A DNA stretch of 64,000 nt from Hyphomicrobiales bacterium (GTDB lineage Bacteria; Pseudomonadota; Alphaproteobacteria; Rhizobiales; Rhizobiaceae): positions 62,001 through 126,000 of the forward strand of contig UBNQ01000021.1 of NCBI GenBank assembly GCA_900466875.1, read 5' to 3'. The stretch's first letter is position 1; the number at the start of each line of letters is the position of its first letter. The notes under the pieces are model-generated. The model saw only the letters and a program-made list of their open reading frames with translations, was not told the origin of the DNA and did not search any database. Below are positions 1-8,753 of this stretch, in pieces. Position numbers and translations under genes: made by a program.

Positions 1-1064
1 TTTGCGCCTGCATCGATCATCCGTGCATTGTCGCCGACCGAACGCAGCGTGGTCTGCAGCTTGCCAACGGATTCATTGAAATTGACGCGCAACTGGTCGA
101 GCTGATCTGCGAACTGCTGGTCCAGCCGAACCGTCATGTCGCCGTTCGACAGGCTCGTGAGCCCTCGTGCCAGACTATCGACGGCAAAGGACACTTCAGC
201 CGCTTCGCGCGCCTTCTGCTCCTCATGGGCGATCCGCTCCCGCTCGCTCATCGAGCGATTGGCTTCGGTCTGTTCTTCGAGGCGCACGCGCTCCAGCGCA
301 TTGTCGCGGAACACCGCGACGGCAGCGGCCATGTCGCCGATCTCGTCCGTGCGGCCGGCGTAAGGAATGGCGGTCTGGTTGTTTCCGGCAGCCAATGCCT
401 TCATGGAATCGGTGATTTCGGTGATCGGCCGGGTTACGCGCAACAGGCTGAGCAGCGCCGCGCCAAGCGCGATCACGACGGCGAAGAGAACACCGATGAT
501 CGTCGACACATAGACGAATTGCGCCATCTCTTCAGTCACGTGCCTGTCTTCGAGACTGCGAGCCTTGTTGTCGTCGATCAGGCCCTTGAGGACATCGCTC
601 GCTTCGGCGCCTTTCGGCACCATCTGGGCAATCATGTCCCTGGCCTCATAAACCCGCGACGAGCTGACCAACTGCACGAACTGAGCGCCCATGGCGTCGT
701 AATCGGCAACGAGCTTTTCCAGGGCTGCGTATTTCTCTTTTGCAGCCGGGATAGCCACGCCTTGTGCGTAGTTGTCGAAAGCTTCTACACGCACCTTGTT
801 GGCAACCTGCAGGCGCTCGATCATCTGCTTTTTCTCGGCGGCATTCGGCGCGGCAAGCGTCATCAGATAAAGCTGACGTACATCCGACAGAAGCCTGTCC
901 ATATTGGCGATCAGCAGCGCGCGCTCCATGCGGCGGCCGATCGTCTCCGCCTGGCCCTCGATCTGCGCGACCGATCGCATCCCCAACGCGCCCTGAAAGA
1001 TGAGGATGAGAACAGTGATGCCGAAAAGGGCGGGAAGAAGATATTTGATTTTTATCGTGTTCAT
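1..1064 (-). CDS. Methyl-accepting chemotaxis protein, N-terminal part (gene runs off the left edge)
   Basis: Transmembrane chemoreceptor that would relay periplasmic signals to CheA/CheW. About 354 codons are present, starting at ATG 1064 (MNTIKIKYLL). A first membrane segment lies at about residues 8-28, then a four-helix-bundle periplasmic region, a second membrane segment near 183-208 and HAMP-type linker sequence (VTRPITEITDSMKALAAG). A second HAMP-like stretch (SLARGLTSLSNGDMTVRL) follows before the window ends. The methyl-accepting signalling domain must lie beyond position 1 and is not seen, so a sensor with another output is possible though less likely. The ribosome site is weak. It lies on the same strand and downstream of the ABC exporter. 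Confidence 0.85.
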   Translation of the reverse strand, partial: MNTIKIKYLLPALFGITVLILIFQGALGMRSVAQIEGQAETIGRRMERALLIANMDRLLSDVRQLYLMTLAAPNAAEKKQMIERLQVANKVRVEAFDNYAQGVAIPAAKEKYAALEKLVADYDAMGAQFVQLVSSSRVYEARDMIAQMVPKGAEASDVLKGLIDDNKARSLEDRHVTEEMAQFVYVSTIIGVLFAVVIALGAALLSLLRVTRPITEITDSMKALAAGNNQTAIPYAGRTDEIGDMAAAVAVFRDNALERVRLEEQTEANRSMSERERIAHEEQKAREAAEVSFAVDSLARGLTSLSNGDMTVRLDQQFADQLDQLRVNFNESVGKLQTTLRSVGDNARMIDAGA

Positions 1065-1146
1065 CGTCTCAACCATCAGGAATACGCAATGGTGCCATGC
1101 ACCTTACGCATCCCTGACAGTTACAGATAAACAAAGGCTTACCAGT

Positions 1147-1167
1147 CGATGCTAATTGATAGCATCG
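1147..1167. repeat. Perfect inverted repeat between ABC exporter and chemoreceptor
   Basis: Arms CGATGCTA and TAGCATCG (8 bp) around ATTGA. It sits 80 bp upstream of the chemoreceptor start. The A/T run lies on the wrong side for a terminator of the leftward genes (Ts precede the hairpin on the minus strand), so an operator or processing hairpin is more plausible. The rest of 1065-1276 shows nothing else recognisable. Confidence 0.5.
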
Positions 1168-1276
1168 AAAAAAGTGCGACAATGAATACCCGTAAAAATA
1201 GAAGGGTCGCATATCGCCTGGCGCATTTCGTCACAGGACGGGTATTCGCAGATGCGATAAAACGGAAAGCGACGGA

Positions 1277-3130
1277 TTACTCCGCCGCCTCCTCTTCCGT
1301 CGATTGATCGCCCAGAAAACCGCCCGACTGCCGGTGCCAGAGATCGCCATAGATCCCGCCGGCCGCAGCTAGTTGCTCATGCGTCCCGGTCTCCACGATC
1401 CGGCCCTTGTCGAGCACGATCAGCCGGTCCATCTCGGTCAGGGTCGAGAGCCGGTGCGCGATCGCAATCACTGTCTTGCCTTCCATCAGCGCGAACAGGT
1501 TTTCCTGGATCGCCGCCTCCACCTCGGAATCGAGCGCCGATGTCGCCTCGTCGAGCACCAGGATCGGTGCATCCTTGAGGAAGACACGGGCGATCGCGAT
1601 CCGCTGGCGCTGGCCGCCGGACAGTTTTACGCCTCGCTCACCCACATGCGCATCGAGACCGGTACGGCCCTGCAGGTCGGACAGCCCGTCGATGAATTCG
1701 AGGGCGTTGGCCCGCTTCGCCGCCTGGATGATCTCGGCGTCGCTCGCGTCGGGACGTCCGTAAGAGATGTTGTCGCGGATCGAGCGGTGCAGCAGCGACG
1801 TATCCTGCGTCACCACCCCGATCATTCCGCGCAGACTGTCCTGCGTCACCGACGAGATGTCCTGTCCGTCGATCGTGATCCTGCCGCCTTCCAGATCGTA
1901 GAAACGCAGAAGCAGGTTCATCAGCGTCGTCTTGCCGGCACCCGAACGCCCGACCAGGCCTACCTTCTGGCCGGCCGGAATATCGAGCGTCAGCCCGTCG
2001 ATCACGCCCTTGCTCTTGCCATAGTGGAAGCGGACATTTTCGTAGAGGATATGTCCCTTCTGCGTGGAAAGTGCGCCTGCGCCATTGGCGTCGGTCACGT
2101 CATGCGGCTTGGTCATCATGTTCATGCCGTCATAGACCGTGCCAATCGCTTCGAAGAGCGCGGTCACTTCCCACATGATCCACTGCGACATGCCGTTGAT
2201 GCGCATCGCAAGGCCGATGGCGACAGCGATCGAACCGACGCTGACACCGCCGCCCATCCACAACCAGATACCGAGTGCGGCAACCGCAAACACCGTCAGC
2301 GCGTTGTTGAGATCGACGAAGATGTTGAGCAGGCTGATCTGGCGCATCTGCCGGTGAACCGTGCCGAGGAATTCGTTCATGCCCTCCTTGGCGTAGCTCT
2401 CCTCACGTCCAGCATGGGAAAACAGCTTCACAGTTCCGATATTGGTATAGCTGTCGACGATCCGCCCGGTCATCATCGACCGGGCATCGGCCTGCTCGCT
2501 GGAAAGCTTGCGAAGCCGGGGAACGAAATAGCGCAGGATCAGCACATACAGCACGAACCACAGGATCAGCGGCAGCCCCAGCCGCCACTCCACTGCAACG
2601 ACCAGAGCCAGCATCGAAATGAAAAAGCCGATCGCGTAGACGAAGACGTCGATGATCTTCATCGTCGCCTCGCGCACAGCAAGCGAGGTCTGCATCACCT
2701 TGGTCGATACGCGCCCGGCGAACTCGTTGGCGAAGAAGGCCATCGAATGCCGCAGCAGAAACCTGTGCATCTGCCAGCGCGCGATCATCGGATAATTGCC
2801 CGCAAGCACCTGATGCATGGTCACCGTATGGATCGCACCGGCCAGCGGCAGGCCGATGAGCACCAGCGCAGCCATCCAGAGCAGCTTGCTCCCCTCTTCG
2901 GCAAGGAATGTCTGGCGGTCGGCGCCGGCCAGCCAATCGACGATATTGCCGAGGAACTGGTAAAGCAGGACCTCCGCCACGGCGATGATGAGCGAGCAGC
3001 TGCCGAGCACCAGCAGCCACGGCCAGGCCGGTTTGGTATAGTGCCAGCAGAAAGCAAAAAGCCCCTTCGGCGGCAAAGTCGGCTGGTCGTCAGGATAAGG
3101 ATTGAGACGGCGTTCAAACCACGAAAACAT
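1277..3130 (-). CDS. ABC exporter, fused membrane and ATPase domains (MsbA/MDR-like)
   Basis: A 617-residue half-transporter that acts as a homodimer or heterodimer in the inner membrane to export lipids, drugs or peptides; the substrate cannot be read from sequence. The N-terminal membrane domain (about 40-330) is followed by an ATPase domain with Walker A GRSGAGKTT near 404, signature LSGGQRQR near 507 and Walker B ILVLDEATSALD. The ATG at 3130 is chosen because GGAG lies 7 nt upstream; a TTG one codon earlier is less likely. A possible 17-residue upstream reading frame lies at 3297-3350. Other ABC exporters of this size include PrsD-like and SmdA-like proteins, but those assignments need alignment. 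Confidence 0.92.
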   Translation of the reverse strand: MFSWFERRLNPYPDDQPTLPPKGLFAFCWHYTKPAWPWLLVLGSCSLIIAVAEVLLYQFLGNIVDWLAGADRQTFLAEEGSKLLWMAALVLIGLPLAGAIHTVTMHQVLAGNYPMIARWQMHRFLLRHSMAFFANEFAGRVSTKVMQTSLAVREATMKIIDVFVYAIGFFISMLALVVAVEWRLGLPLILWFVLYVLILRYFVPRLRKLSSEQADARSMMTGRIVDSYTNIGTVKLFSHAGREESYAKEGMNEFLGTVHRQMRQISLLNIFVDLNNALTVFAVAALGIWLWMGGGVSVGSIAVAIGLAMRINGMSQWIMWEVTALFEAIGTVYDGMNMMTKPHDVTDANGAGALSTQKGHILYENVRFHYGKSKGVIDGLTLDIPAGQKVGLVGRSGAGKTTLMNLLLRFYDLEGGRITIDGQDISSVTQDSLRGMIGVVTQDTSLLHRSIRDNISYGRPDASDAEIIQAAKRANALEFIDGLSDLQGRTGLDAHVGERGVKLSGGQRQRIAIARVFLKDAPILVLDEATSALDSEVEAAIQENLFALMEGKTVIAIAHRLSTLTEMDRLIVLDKGRIVETGTHEQLAAAGGIYGDLWHRQSGGFLGDQSTEEEAAE

Positions 3131-3296
3131 CAATAGGCTCCGACAGACGGACGTCTCTCAGGCGATTCGGGGGCGAAAACGTCTACCCGGCACGGCGGAG
3201 AGAAAAATCAGGCATGGCCTCAAGCGGCCACGAGCGGATCGAGAAAAAAGCGGATCAGTGAAGAAAAAAGAGACTTTGCGTGAACCGCGAAACGCC

Positions 3297-3350
3297 TCAG
3301 GCCAGACGCATATCCGGCTGACGGAGGCGCGAGAGCACGGTCATATCCAT
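3297..3350 (-). CDS. Possible 17-residue upstream ORF ahead of the ABC exporter
   Basis: Reads MDMTVLSRLRQPDMRLA then stop. It has a consensus GGAGG (3356-3360) exactly 5 nt before its ATG, a better ribosome site than many real genes here. It ends about 165 nt before the exporter start and is followed by T-rich sequence (CTCTTTTTTC). It could be a leader peptide or small protein for the exporter, or chance. The rest of the 3131-3492 gap holds only the hairpin at 3421-3450. Confidence 0.35.
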   Translation of the reverse strand: MDMTVLSRLRQPDMRLA

Positions 3351-3420
3351 GTAGGCCTCCGTAATGGGCGTTGAACAGGCCGCCCTTCTACACGCTCGCG
3401 GCAAAATTGAAAAGACCAAA

Positions 3421-3450
3421 TCAGCCATATCGGTGCGTCCGAATGGCTGA
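3421..3450. repeat. Inverted repeat upstream of trmL
   Basis: Arms TCAGCCAT and ATGGCTGA (8 bp, 14-nt spacer), 42 bp before the trmL start. It may be an operator, a leader hairpin for trmL, or part of the divergent promoter region. There is no U-run to suggest a terminator. Confidence 0.4.
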
Positions 3451-3492
3451 AAGGACTTGAGCGGAAAGCGCCATCTCCGCTAATCAGACTGC

Positions 3493-3963
3493 ATGACAAA
3501 CCTGCGCATCGCCCTTTACCAGCCCGACATTCCCGGCAATACCGGCACGATCCTGCGCCTCGCCGCCTGCCTCGGCCTCGGCGTCGATGTCATCGAGCCG
3601 GCGGGCTTCGACATATCCGACCGCAACCTCAAGCGCGCCGGCATGGATTATCTCTCCGCCGTGTCCCTCACCCGCCATGTCAACTGGCTCCAGTTCGACG
3701 AATGGCGCAGGTCGGAAGGCCGCAGGCTGGTGCTCGCGACGACGAAGTCCCCCGAACCCTATACGCAATTTGCCTACACCCCGAACGACATCCTGCTCTT
3801 CGGTCGGGAAAGTGCCGGGGTGCCGGATCATGTCCACGATGCCGTCGAGGGCCGTATCCTGATTCCCATGATAGAAGGGCAGCGCTCGATCAATGTGGCA
3901 ATGTCAGCCGCGATGATCGCCGGCGAAGCCATGCGGCAGACCGTTTGGTCGAAGATGACCTGA
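3493..3963 (+). CDS. trmL: tRNA (cytidine(34)-2'-O)-methyltransferase
   Basis: SPOUT-family enzyme that 2'-O-methylates the wobble base of tRNA-Leu isoacceptors using S-adenosylmethionine. At 156 residues it has normal length. The start MTNLRIALYQPDIPGNTGTI has the family opening with conserved PDIPGNTG. The C-terminal trefoil-knot motifs are LLFGRESAGVP (about 102-112), RILIPMIEGQRSIN and the NVAMSAAM helix. No clear Shine-Dalgarno precedes the ATG. It converges on the small gene at 3966-4223, with only 2 bp between them. Confidence 0.93.
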   Translation: MTNLRIALYQPDIPGNTGTILRLAACLGLGVDVIEPAGFDISDRNLKRAGMDYLSAVSLTRHVNWLQFDEWRRSEGRRLVLATTKSPEPYTQFAYTPNDILLFGRESAGVPDHVHDAVEGRILIPMIEGQRSINVAMSAAMIAGEAMRQTVWSKMT

Positions 3964-3965
3964 TA

Positions 3966-4223
3966 TCAGTCTGCGCTCGGCAGGCGGCGCATGGTGAACT
4001 CGATCTGGTCACCGTCCAGTTGCCGCCAGCTTTCCACTTCGGTCCAATAGGCGGCCTTGGGAAACTCCTCGAACCACTCCCGCGCCTTTTCACGCGCGTC
4101 GATACGCGACATCTGAAAAGTTTCGCGCACGAACATGCCCGAACGCTCGCCGGCCATTTGCTGCCGGTGGCGGTCGATACGCCGCTTCAATCCGTCGAGC
4201 GGCGGTGGTGTGAATTTCGCCAT
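3966..4223 (-). CDS. Small conserved-type hypothetical protein (85 residues)
   Basis: A soluble, charged 85-residue protein (MAKFTPPPLDGLKRRIDRHR...) rich in Arg, Glu and aromatic residues, with no signal peptide or membrane segment. The helical middle (IDAREKAREWFEEFPKAAYW) and ending (RRLPSAD) match no family I can name. It is read as real because it fills the gap between trmL and hemF, has typical rhizobial codon use and an ATG start. The divergent hemF starts 181 bp away. Confidence 0.65.
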   Translation of the reverse strand: MAKFTPPPLDGLKRRIDRHRQQMAGERSGMFVRETFQMSRIDAREKAREWFEEFPKAAYWTEVESWRQLDGDQIEFTMRRLPSAD

Positions 4224-4404
4224 GAAAGCCTCTCACCCGCACCTTGCTAATAAACGAAGATAAGCGCGGTCTACACGTTTTGCGAGTCCGATTTTTGACG
4301 GATGGGAGGCCCGGGACAGTTCGCGGAATGGCCCACGAAAGCCATTGCTGTTAAGGCGGGGGCCGAGGAGACGAATCGACTGTGCAATGACGAGAGGAAC
4401 CGGA

Positions 4405-5319
4405 ATGGAACGCCCGAACCTACCGAAAGGCCTGCCCGACGACATCGAAGACAAGAAGCAGGCCGCACGTGCGTGGTTCGAAAGCCTGCGCGATACGATC
4501 TGCGCGTCGTTCGAAGCCCTCGAGCAGGAACTGACGGGAACCCTATCGGACCAGCCCCCCGGCATTTTCGTCGGCAAGGATTGGCTGCGTGATGGCGGCG
4601 AAGGCGGCGGTGGCCGCATGTCGATGATGGAAGGCCGCGTCTTCGAAAAGGTCGGCGTCCACACCTCCACCGTCCATGGCGAGTTCTCGCCGGACTTCCG
4701 CAGCCAGATCCCCGGCGCAGAAGAAGACCCGCGTTTCTGGGCATCGGGCATTTCGTTGATCGCCCATCCGGTCAATCCCAATGTCCCGACCGTTCACATG
4801 AACACCCGCATGGTCGTGACCTCCAGCAATTGGTTCGGTGGCGGCGCCGATCTCACCCCGATGCTGAACGACCGCCGTACGCAGGAAGATCCGGACAGCC
4901 AGGTCTTCCACCGGGTCATGGAGATCACCTGCAACCGCCATGACGCCGTGGCGGAATATGCCCGCTACAAAGCCTGGTGCGACGAATATTTCTTCCTGAA
5001 ACACCGCAACGAACCTCGCGGCATCGGCGGCATCTTCTTCGACTGGCTGCAGTCACCGGAAGACCGCGGCGGCTGGAGTGCCGATTTCGCCTTCGCGCAG
5101 GATGTCGGCCGCGCCTTCAGCCTCGTTTATCCGAAAATCGTCCGGGCCAATTTCAACAAGCCCTGGACGGAAGAACAGCGCGACGAACAACTCGTGCGCC
5201 GCGGCCGGTATGTGGAGTTCAACCTCCTCTATGACCGCGGCACGATCTTCGGCCTGAAGACCGGCGGCAATGTGGAATCGATCCTGTCTTCTTTGCCCCC
5301 TGCGGTTCGCTGGCCGTAA
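4405..5319 (+). CDS. hemF: Oxygen-dependent coproporphyrinogen III oxidase
   Basis: Catalyses oxidative decarboxylation of coproporphyrinogen III to protoporphyrinogen IX in haem synthesis. The 304-residue length is usual for the family. Family blocks are visible: [15 protein letters not shown] near 70, [22 protein letters not shown], the substrate-site stretch [19 protein letters not shown] near 193, and the ending [15 protein letters not shown]. The start at 4405 is chosen because GAGAGG (4392-4397) sits 7 nt before it; an in-frame ATG at 4387 has no such site. Haem supply links it loosely to shmR and hugZ further right. Confidence 0.97.
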   Translation: MERPNLPKGLPDDIEDKKQAARAWFESLRDTICASFEALEQELTGTLSDQPPGIFVGKDWLRDGGEGGGGRMSMMEGRVFEKVGVHTSTVHGEFSPDFRSQIPGAEEDPRFWASGISLIAHPVNPNVPTVHMNTRMVVTSSNWFGGGADLTPMLNDRRTQEDPDSQVFHRVMEITCNRHDAVAEYARYKAWCDEYFFLKHRNEPRGIGGIFFDWLQSPEDRGGWSADFAFAQDVGRAFSLVYPKIVRANFNKPWTEEQRDEQLVRRGRYVEFNLLYDRGTIFGLKTGGNVESILSSLPPAVRWP

Positions 5320-5360
5320 GCTCGACCGCCTCGATCACGGACGCTCACGAACTATTTTTT

Positions 5361-5376
5361 TGTACGGCATCGTACA
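5361..5376. promoter_or_regulatory. Perfect palindrome next to a -35-like hexamer, upstream of the 88-residue gene
   Basis: Arms TGTACG and CGTACA separated by GCAT, preceded by a T-run and followed at once by TTGACA (5378-5383). The position, 70 bp before the gene at 5448, suits a repressor operator of TetR or similar type. No convincing -10 box stands 16-18 nt from TTGACA, so the promoter call is weak. Confidence 0.45.
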
Positions 5377-5447
5377 TTTGACAAAAGTCATACACGAATC
5401 CTCTCTCCCGGTGTTAATCTGTGAAGATCAACCGGGAGGAGTATCCG

Positions 5448-5714
5448 ATGACCGCATCGAAGAGCATGCCCCGACCCGTCGCCGATGGCGACACAAACTC
5501 CAAAATACTCGAAAAATCCGAACTGATTGACCGCCTTGCGACAGAGATGCGAACCAAGAGCGGCGGAGAACTGCCACTTTCCTTCTGCATTGCGCAGGTA
5601 AGGCGCCAGCTGGCCGGCATACAACCGGAGACATCCGCAGCCAATGACAAGGCGGCAATGCCCGTCAATACAACGGTGGGCTCGGTGTTTCACTCTTGGG
5701 CCATGCGAGAATAG
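5448..5714 (+). CDS. Small hypothetical protein (88 residues)
   Basis: Unrecognised. Start 5448 (MTASKSMPRPVADGD) has a strong CGGGAGGAG site 5-8 nt upstream, making it better than the in-frame ATG at 5421. The protein is hydrophilic, with an acidic N-terminus, a possible short helix (SKILEKSELIDRLATEM) and a single Cys. It has no signal peptide or membrane segment. A palindrome/TTGACA element upstream and a hairpin terminator at 5745-5771 bracket it as its own transcription unit, which supports it being a real, regulated gene. Confidence 0.6.
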   Translation: MTASKSMPRPVADGDTNSKILEKSELIDRLATEMRTKSGGELPLSFCIAQVRRQLAGIQPETSAANDKAAMPVNTTVGSVFHSWAMRE

Positions 5715-5744
5715 CTGGGGCTCTGAAGACGATTCGGGAGATAG

Positions 5745-5771
5745 CGGCTGCGGAACCTCGGCAGCCGTTTT
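5745..5771 (+). terminator. Intrinsic terminator after the 88-residue gene
   Basis: Stem CGGCTGC / GCAGCCG, 9-nt loop, followed by TTTT. It lies 30 bp after the stop at 5714. Confidence 0.75.
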
Positions 5772-5832
5772 CAGTTTATCTTCGGGCGCCCGATGCCGGG
5801 CGGCCGACATCAACGATTAGGAGGTAATGGCC

Positions 5833-6021
5833 ATGCGGCTTTTCGAATGCGGCACCCTCGTGCCCGGCTGCCAGTGGCATACGCGCGCCGAAGAGGACGC
5901 GGAAGTGGTGCGCCGGGCAGTCGAGCATATGCGCACCGCTCACGGCGAAGACATCATCCGAGAAAACATGATCGAGAACATCAAGGCGCGCATTCGCGGG
6001 CAAGAGAATGCTGCCGCCTGA
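5833..6021 (+). CDS. DUF1059 small protein
   Basis: A 62-residue protein (MRLFECGTLVPGCQWHTRAEEDAEV...) with the DUF1059 pattern: Cys near residue 6, GCxW/H in the middle and a charged C-terminal helix (RRAVEHMRTAHG). Family members are described as predicted small metal-binding proteins; the two Cys and His residues are present. AGGAGG (5819-5824) sits 8 nt before ATG 5833 but only 2 nt before the alternative ATG 5827, so 5833 is preferred. It converges on cca. Confidence 0.85.
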   Translation: MRLFECGTLVPGCQWHTRAEEDAEVVRRAVEHMRTAHGEDIIRENMIENIKARIRGQENAAA

Positions 6022-6027
6022 GGGTGG

Positions 6028-7290
6028 TCATTTTTCTTCAGCCACCATGCTCTCCAAACGAGCGGCCAGTTCGGGCCGCTCGGGATTGAAGTTGCGGCTG
6101 ATCCAGAACTCCTCGAGTTCTTTCAGGATGACGCCCACACGTTTTCCAGCCGGCACCCCTGCAGCAACGACATCGGCGCCGGAAAGCGGAAAAGTCGGCT
6201 TTCCGTAATTGTCTGCCATCGAGAGCAGTTGTGACAGGCGAGCACTCCTGCGCATCGCCAACGCATCACCTTCAGCGGCCGAGCGCGCAGAAGACAAGGC
6301 CAGCTTGAGCCTGAAAATCATGCCTTCCTTGCCGTGACGATAAAGCAGCCGGATAAAGCCGACATCCGTCACCTCGTCAGGCAGCCCTGGCGTCGATGCC
6401 CAGCGCTCCAGCTTCAGCGCATCCGCATTCGACAGTCTCAGGCGTTTGGCAAGCGCTTCCAGCCTTTGCCCATCCGGCGGCACCATGGCCGAAAGCCGCA
6501 GCAGAGGGTCCACCTCCCAGCCAAGCGCCTTTTCGGAAGCGACGAGACCATGGATACCATCGATACCCCATTTTTCGGTCTCGGGCAGGATTTCGGTCAA
6601 CACCCGGGACTGCCGCATCCACAAAAGCGCCCGCGACGGATCGGGAGCGCCGAGCAGCTTCTTCGTTTCTGTCCAGACGCGTTCTGCTGAAAGGCTGGAA
6701 AGCTTGTCTTTCGCCCGCGCACAGGCCCGCAAACCATCCGCGTCCGGGCGGCCGGAACCGTAATAGGCGAAAAACCGGAAAAAGCGCAGGATGCGGAGGT
6801 GATCCTCCGCGATCCGCTGCGACGCATCGCCGATGAAGCGGACTGTCCGGCTTTCGATATCCTTCAGGCCTTCGACAAGATCGATCACCTCGCCCTTGTC
6901 ATCGGCATAGAGCGCATTGATCGTCAGATCGCGACGCTCCGCATCCGCCTTCCAGTCCGTGCCGAACTCGACCACGGCATGACGGCCATTGGTCTCGATA
7001 TCGCGCCGAAGCGTTGTTACCTCGAAACCACGGCCATCGACGACCAGCGTCACCGTGCCATGCTCTATTCCCGTCGGTACGGCCTTGATGCCGGCAGCCT
7101 TCGCCCGGTCCACGACCACTTCGGGCCTGAGCGTTGTCGCGATATCCACATCGGCAACGGCAAGCCCCATCAGCGCATTGCGCACGGCGCCGCCCGCGAC
7201 CCGCGCCTCGCCGCCATCGGAATTCAGCAACGTCATCACGCGTTGCAGGGCCGTGTCCTGGAACCAGGTCTCGCCAGCCACAGAAGTCAT
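6028..7290 (-). CDS. cca: CCA-adding tRNA nucleotidyltransferase / poly(A) polymerase family
   Basis: Class II nucleotidyltransferase that adds or repairs the 3'-CCA of tRNA. The 420-residue protein has the head-domain motif GGAVRNALMG near 32, the metal-binding DVDIAT near 48, RRDLTINA near 119 and the RILRFFRFFAYYG segment near 167, followed by a helical tRNA-binding body. A poly(A) polymerase role cannot be excluded from sequence, as both belong to one family. It is the last gene of a tight leftward operon: its ATG overlaps the stop of the CoA pyrophosphatase gene by 4 nt. Confidence 0.93.
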   Translation of the reverse strand: MTSVAGETWFQDTALQRVMTLLNSDGGEARVAGGAVRNALMGLAVADVDIATTLRPEVVVDRAKAAGIKAVPTGIEHGTVTLVVDGRGFEVTTLRRDIETNGRHAVVEFGTDWKADAERRDLTINALYADDKGEVIDLVEGLKDIESRTVRFIGDASQRIAEDHLRILRFFRFFAYYGSGRPDADGLRACARAKDKLSSLSAERVWTETKKLLGAPDPSRALLWMRQSRVLTEILPETEKWGIDGIHGLVASEKALGWEVDPLLRLSAMVPPDGQRLEALAKRLRLSNADALKLERWASTPGLPDEVTDVGFIRLLYRHGKEGMIFRLKLALSSARSAAEGDALAMRRSARLSQLLSMADNYGKPTFPLSGADVVAAGVPAGKRVGVILKELEEFWISRNFNPERPELAARLESMVAEEK

Positions 7291-7937
7291 GCATAAAGCC
7301 TTTCATAAAGCGTGCGGAGGATACCGGCGGTAATCCCCCATATATTCCGGTCTTCATAAGGCATGAGGTAGAAATGCCGTTCCATGCCATTGAACTGGCG
7401 GCTGCCCTGCTGATGGTTCGCCTCGTTCATCAGGAACGACAGCGGCACCTCGAAAATATCGTCCACTTCGCTCGGATTGGGTTTCAGCTCGAAACCGCGG
7501 CGCACCACCGAAAGCACCGGCGTGATGCGAAAACCCGACGGCGCATAATAGTTCGGAAGCCGCGCCAGGGGCTCGACGAATTTCGGATCGAGCCCGATCT
7601 CTTCGCGCGCCTCACGCAGGGCCGCCTGTTCTGGAGAACTGTCTTCGGGATCGACAGCACCGCCCGGAAAGGCGATCTGGCCCGAATGTTTCCGCAGGCT
7701 CGCCGTCCGCTGCGTCAGGATGATCTTTGCCTCGTCACCATCGTCGACGACGGGGATAAGCACCGCCGCGTCGCGAAGCTTCAGATCCCGCGCCGACTGC
7801 ACGAATGGCAGGTTGAGCCGATGATCGCCATGATCGGCCCAGGCCGTATCGAGCGGCCGGCCGCTCTGGTGCAGCGCGCGGCGGCGAAACCCGTCGGCGG
7901 AAAACGGCGCCATGTCTGTGATCGCCGGTTCGCTCAT
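7287..7937 (-). CDS. NUDIX hydrolase, CoA pyrophosphatase type
   Basis: A 216-residue NUDIX protein predicted to cleave coenzyme A or its derivatives. The CoA-specific signature LRKHSGQIAFPGG precedes the NUDIX box with AALREAREEIGLD. This spacing (extra residues between GG and REAxEE) marks the CoA branch rather than MutT. It is central in an operon with 4-nt overlaps on both sides (DUF1285 upstream, cca downstream), implying translational coupling. No membrane segment is seen. Confidence 0.92.
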   Translation of the reverse strand: MSEPAITDMAPFSADGFRRRALHQSGRPLDTAWADHGDHRLNLPFVQSARDLKLRDAAVLIPVVDDGDEAKIILTQRTASLRKHSGQIAFPGGAVDPEDSSPEQAALREAREEIGLDPKFVEPLARLPNYYAPSGFRITPVLSVVRRGFELKPNPSEVDDIFEVPLSFLMNEANHQQGSRQFNGMERHFYLMPYEDRNIWGITAGILRTLYERLYA

Positions 7938-8560
7938 GATGCCAATCGTTCCAGTTCGTCCGCCGGCATGATCGGAAAAATCTCGCCTCCGGAACGGACC
8001 GCAAACATCTCGACCCCATCGATCGCAACCGTCTCGCCGAGCGCGACGAGTTCATACATCACTGCACGCGAAACAAGGGCTTCCAGCCGGCCGCGAACGA
8101 GCACATAGGGTTTCAGCTGACGCTCCTCGCCGACCGTCTCGAACCGCAGGGGATGGTCGGAATCGACCTCCACCACATCACCGACATTGGTGCGGAATGT
8201 GATGAGCGGAGCCCCGTCGCGCGCGCCGGCCTGCATCTCCACCACCACGAACGGCGCATCTGCAACGCGGATACCGACCTTTTCCACAGGGGTGACGAGG
8301 TAGGTTTTTCCGTCCTCATCCCTGCGCAACACGGTCGAAAACAGTCGCACGAGCGGAGCCCGGCCGATCGGCGTGCCCATATAGAACCAAGCGCCATCTG
8401 CACGGATTTCCATGTCCAGATCGCCGCAAAAGGGCGGATTCCAGGCATCGACGGGCGGGAGGCCACGGTTTCCGGCCCCCGACTGCTCGGCGGCGCGCGA
8501 AATCAGGGCTGCAAGGCCTGAGGCGTCGGACGCCGATTTTATCGTTTCTGCTGCCATCAT
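7934..8560 (-). CDS. DUF1285 domain protein
   Basis: A 208-residue protein of the DUF1285 family, function unknown. Typical blocks are PPVDAWNPPFCGDLDMEIRADG (near 36-57), the start of the conserved domain, then WFYMGTPIGRAPLVRLFSTVLRRDEDG and YLVTPVEKVGIRVADAPF. Soluble with no signal. Two adjacent ATGs (8560, 8557) are both compatible with the GGGAC site. As first gene of the DUF1285-CoA pyrophosphatase-cca operon it shares a 193-bp divergent promoter region (8561-8753) with the MoxR operon; no clear operator was seen there. Confidence 0.9.
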   Translation of the reverse strand: MMAAETIKSASDASGLAALISRAAEQSGAGNRGLPPVDAWNPPFCGDLDMEIRADGAWFYMGTPIGRAPLVRLFSTVLRRDEDGKTYLVTPVEKVGIRVADAPFVVVEMQAGARDGAPLITFRTNVGDVVEVDSDHPLRFETVGEERQLKPYVLVRGRLEALVSRAVMYELVALGETVAIDGVEMFAVRSGGEIFPIMPADELERLAS

Positions 8561-8753
8561 TCAGTCCCGGTTCGAAATTAATCGTTGACCGTCGCGATCG
8601 TTCCTCACGAGATAGTCATTCGAGACGAGCTTGTCAGCCTTATTTCGGGTAATAACTTCTAAGCCTAATGTACTTGCTGCGGAACGACGACTCGTGCTGA
8701 GGGCAGTCCAGCCATCCGGCGTATGAATACCGACCTTGATTATGGAGAACGAC

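Noticed and set aside
1373-3136. A 587-residue plus-strand frame across the ABC exporter
   Set aside because: It is the antisense shadow of the exporter: composition is His/Arg/Asp-rich without any family motif.
8561-8753. An EcfG-type (GGAAC-N16-CGTT) promoter in the DUF1285/MoxR divergent region
   Set aside because: A minus-strand GGAAC is followed by CGAT at 15 nt rather than CGTT at 16-17 nt, so the match fails.
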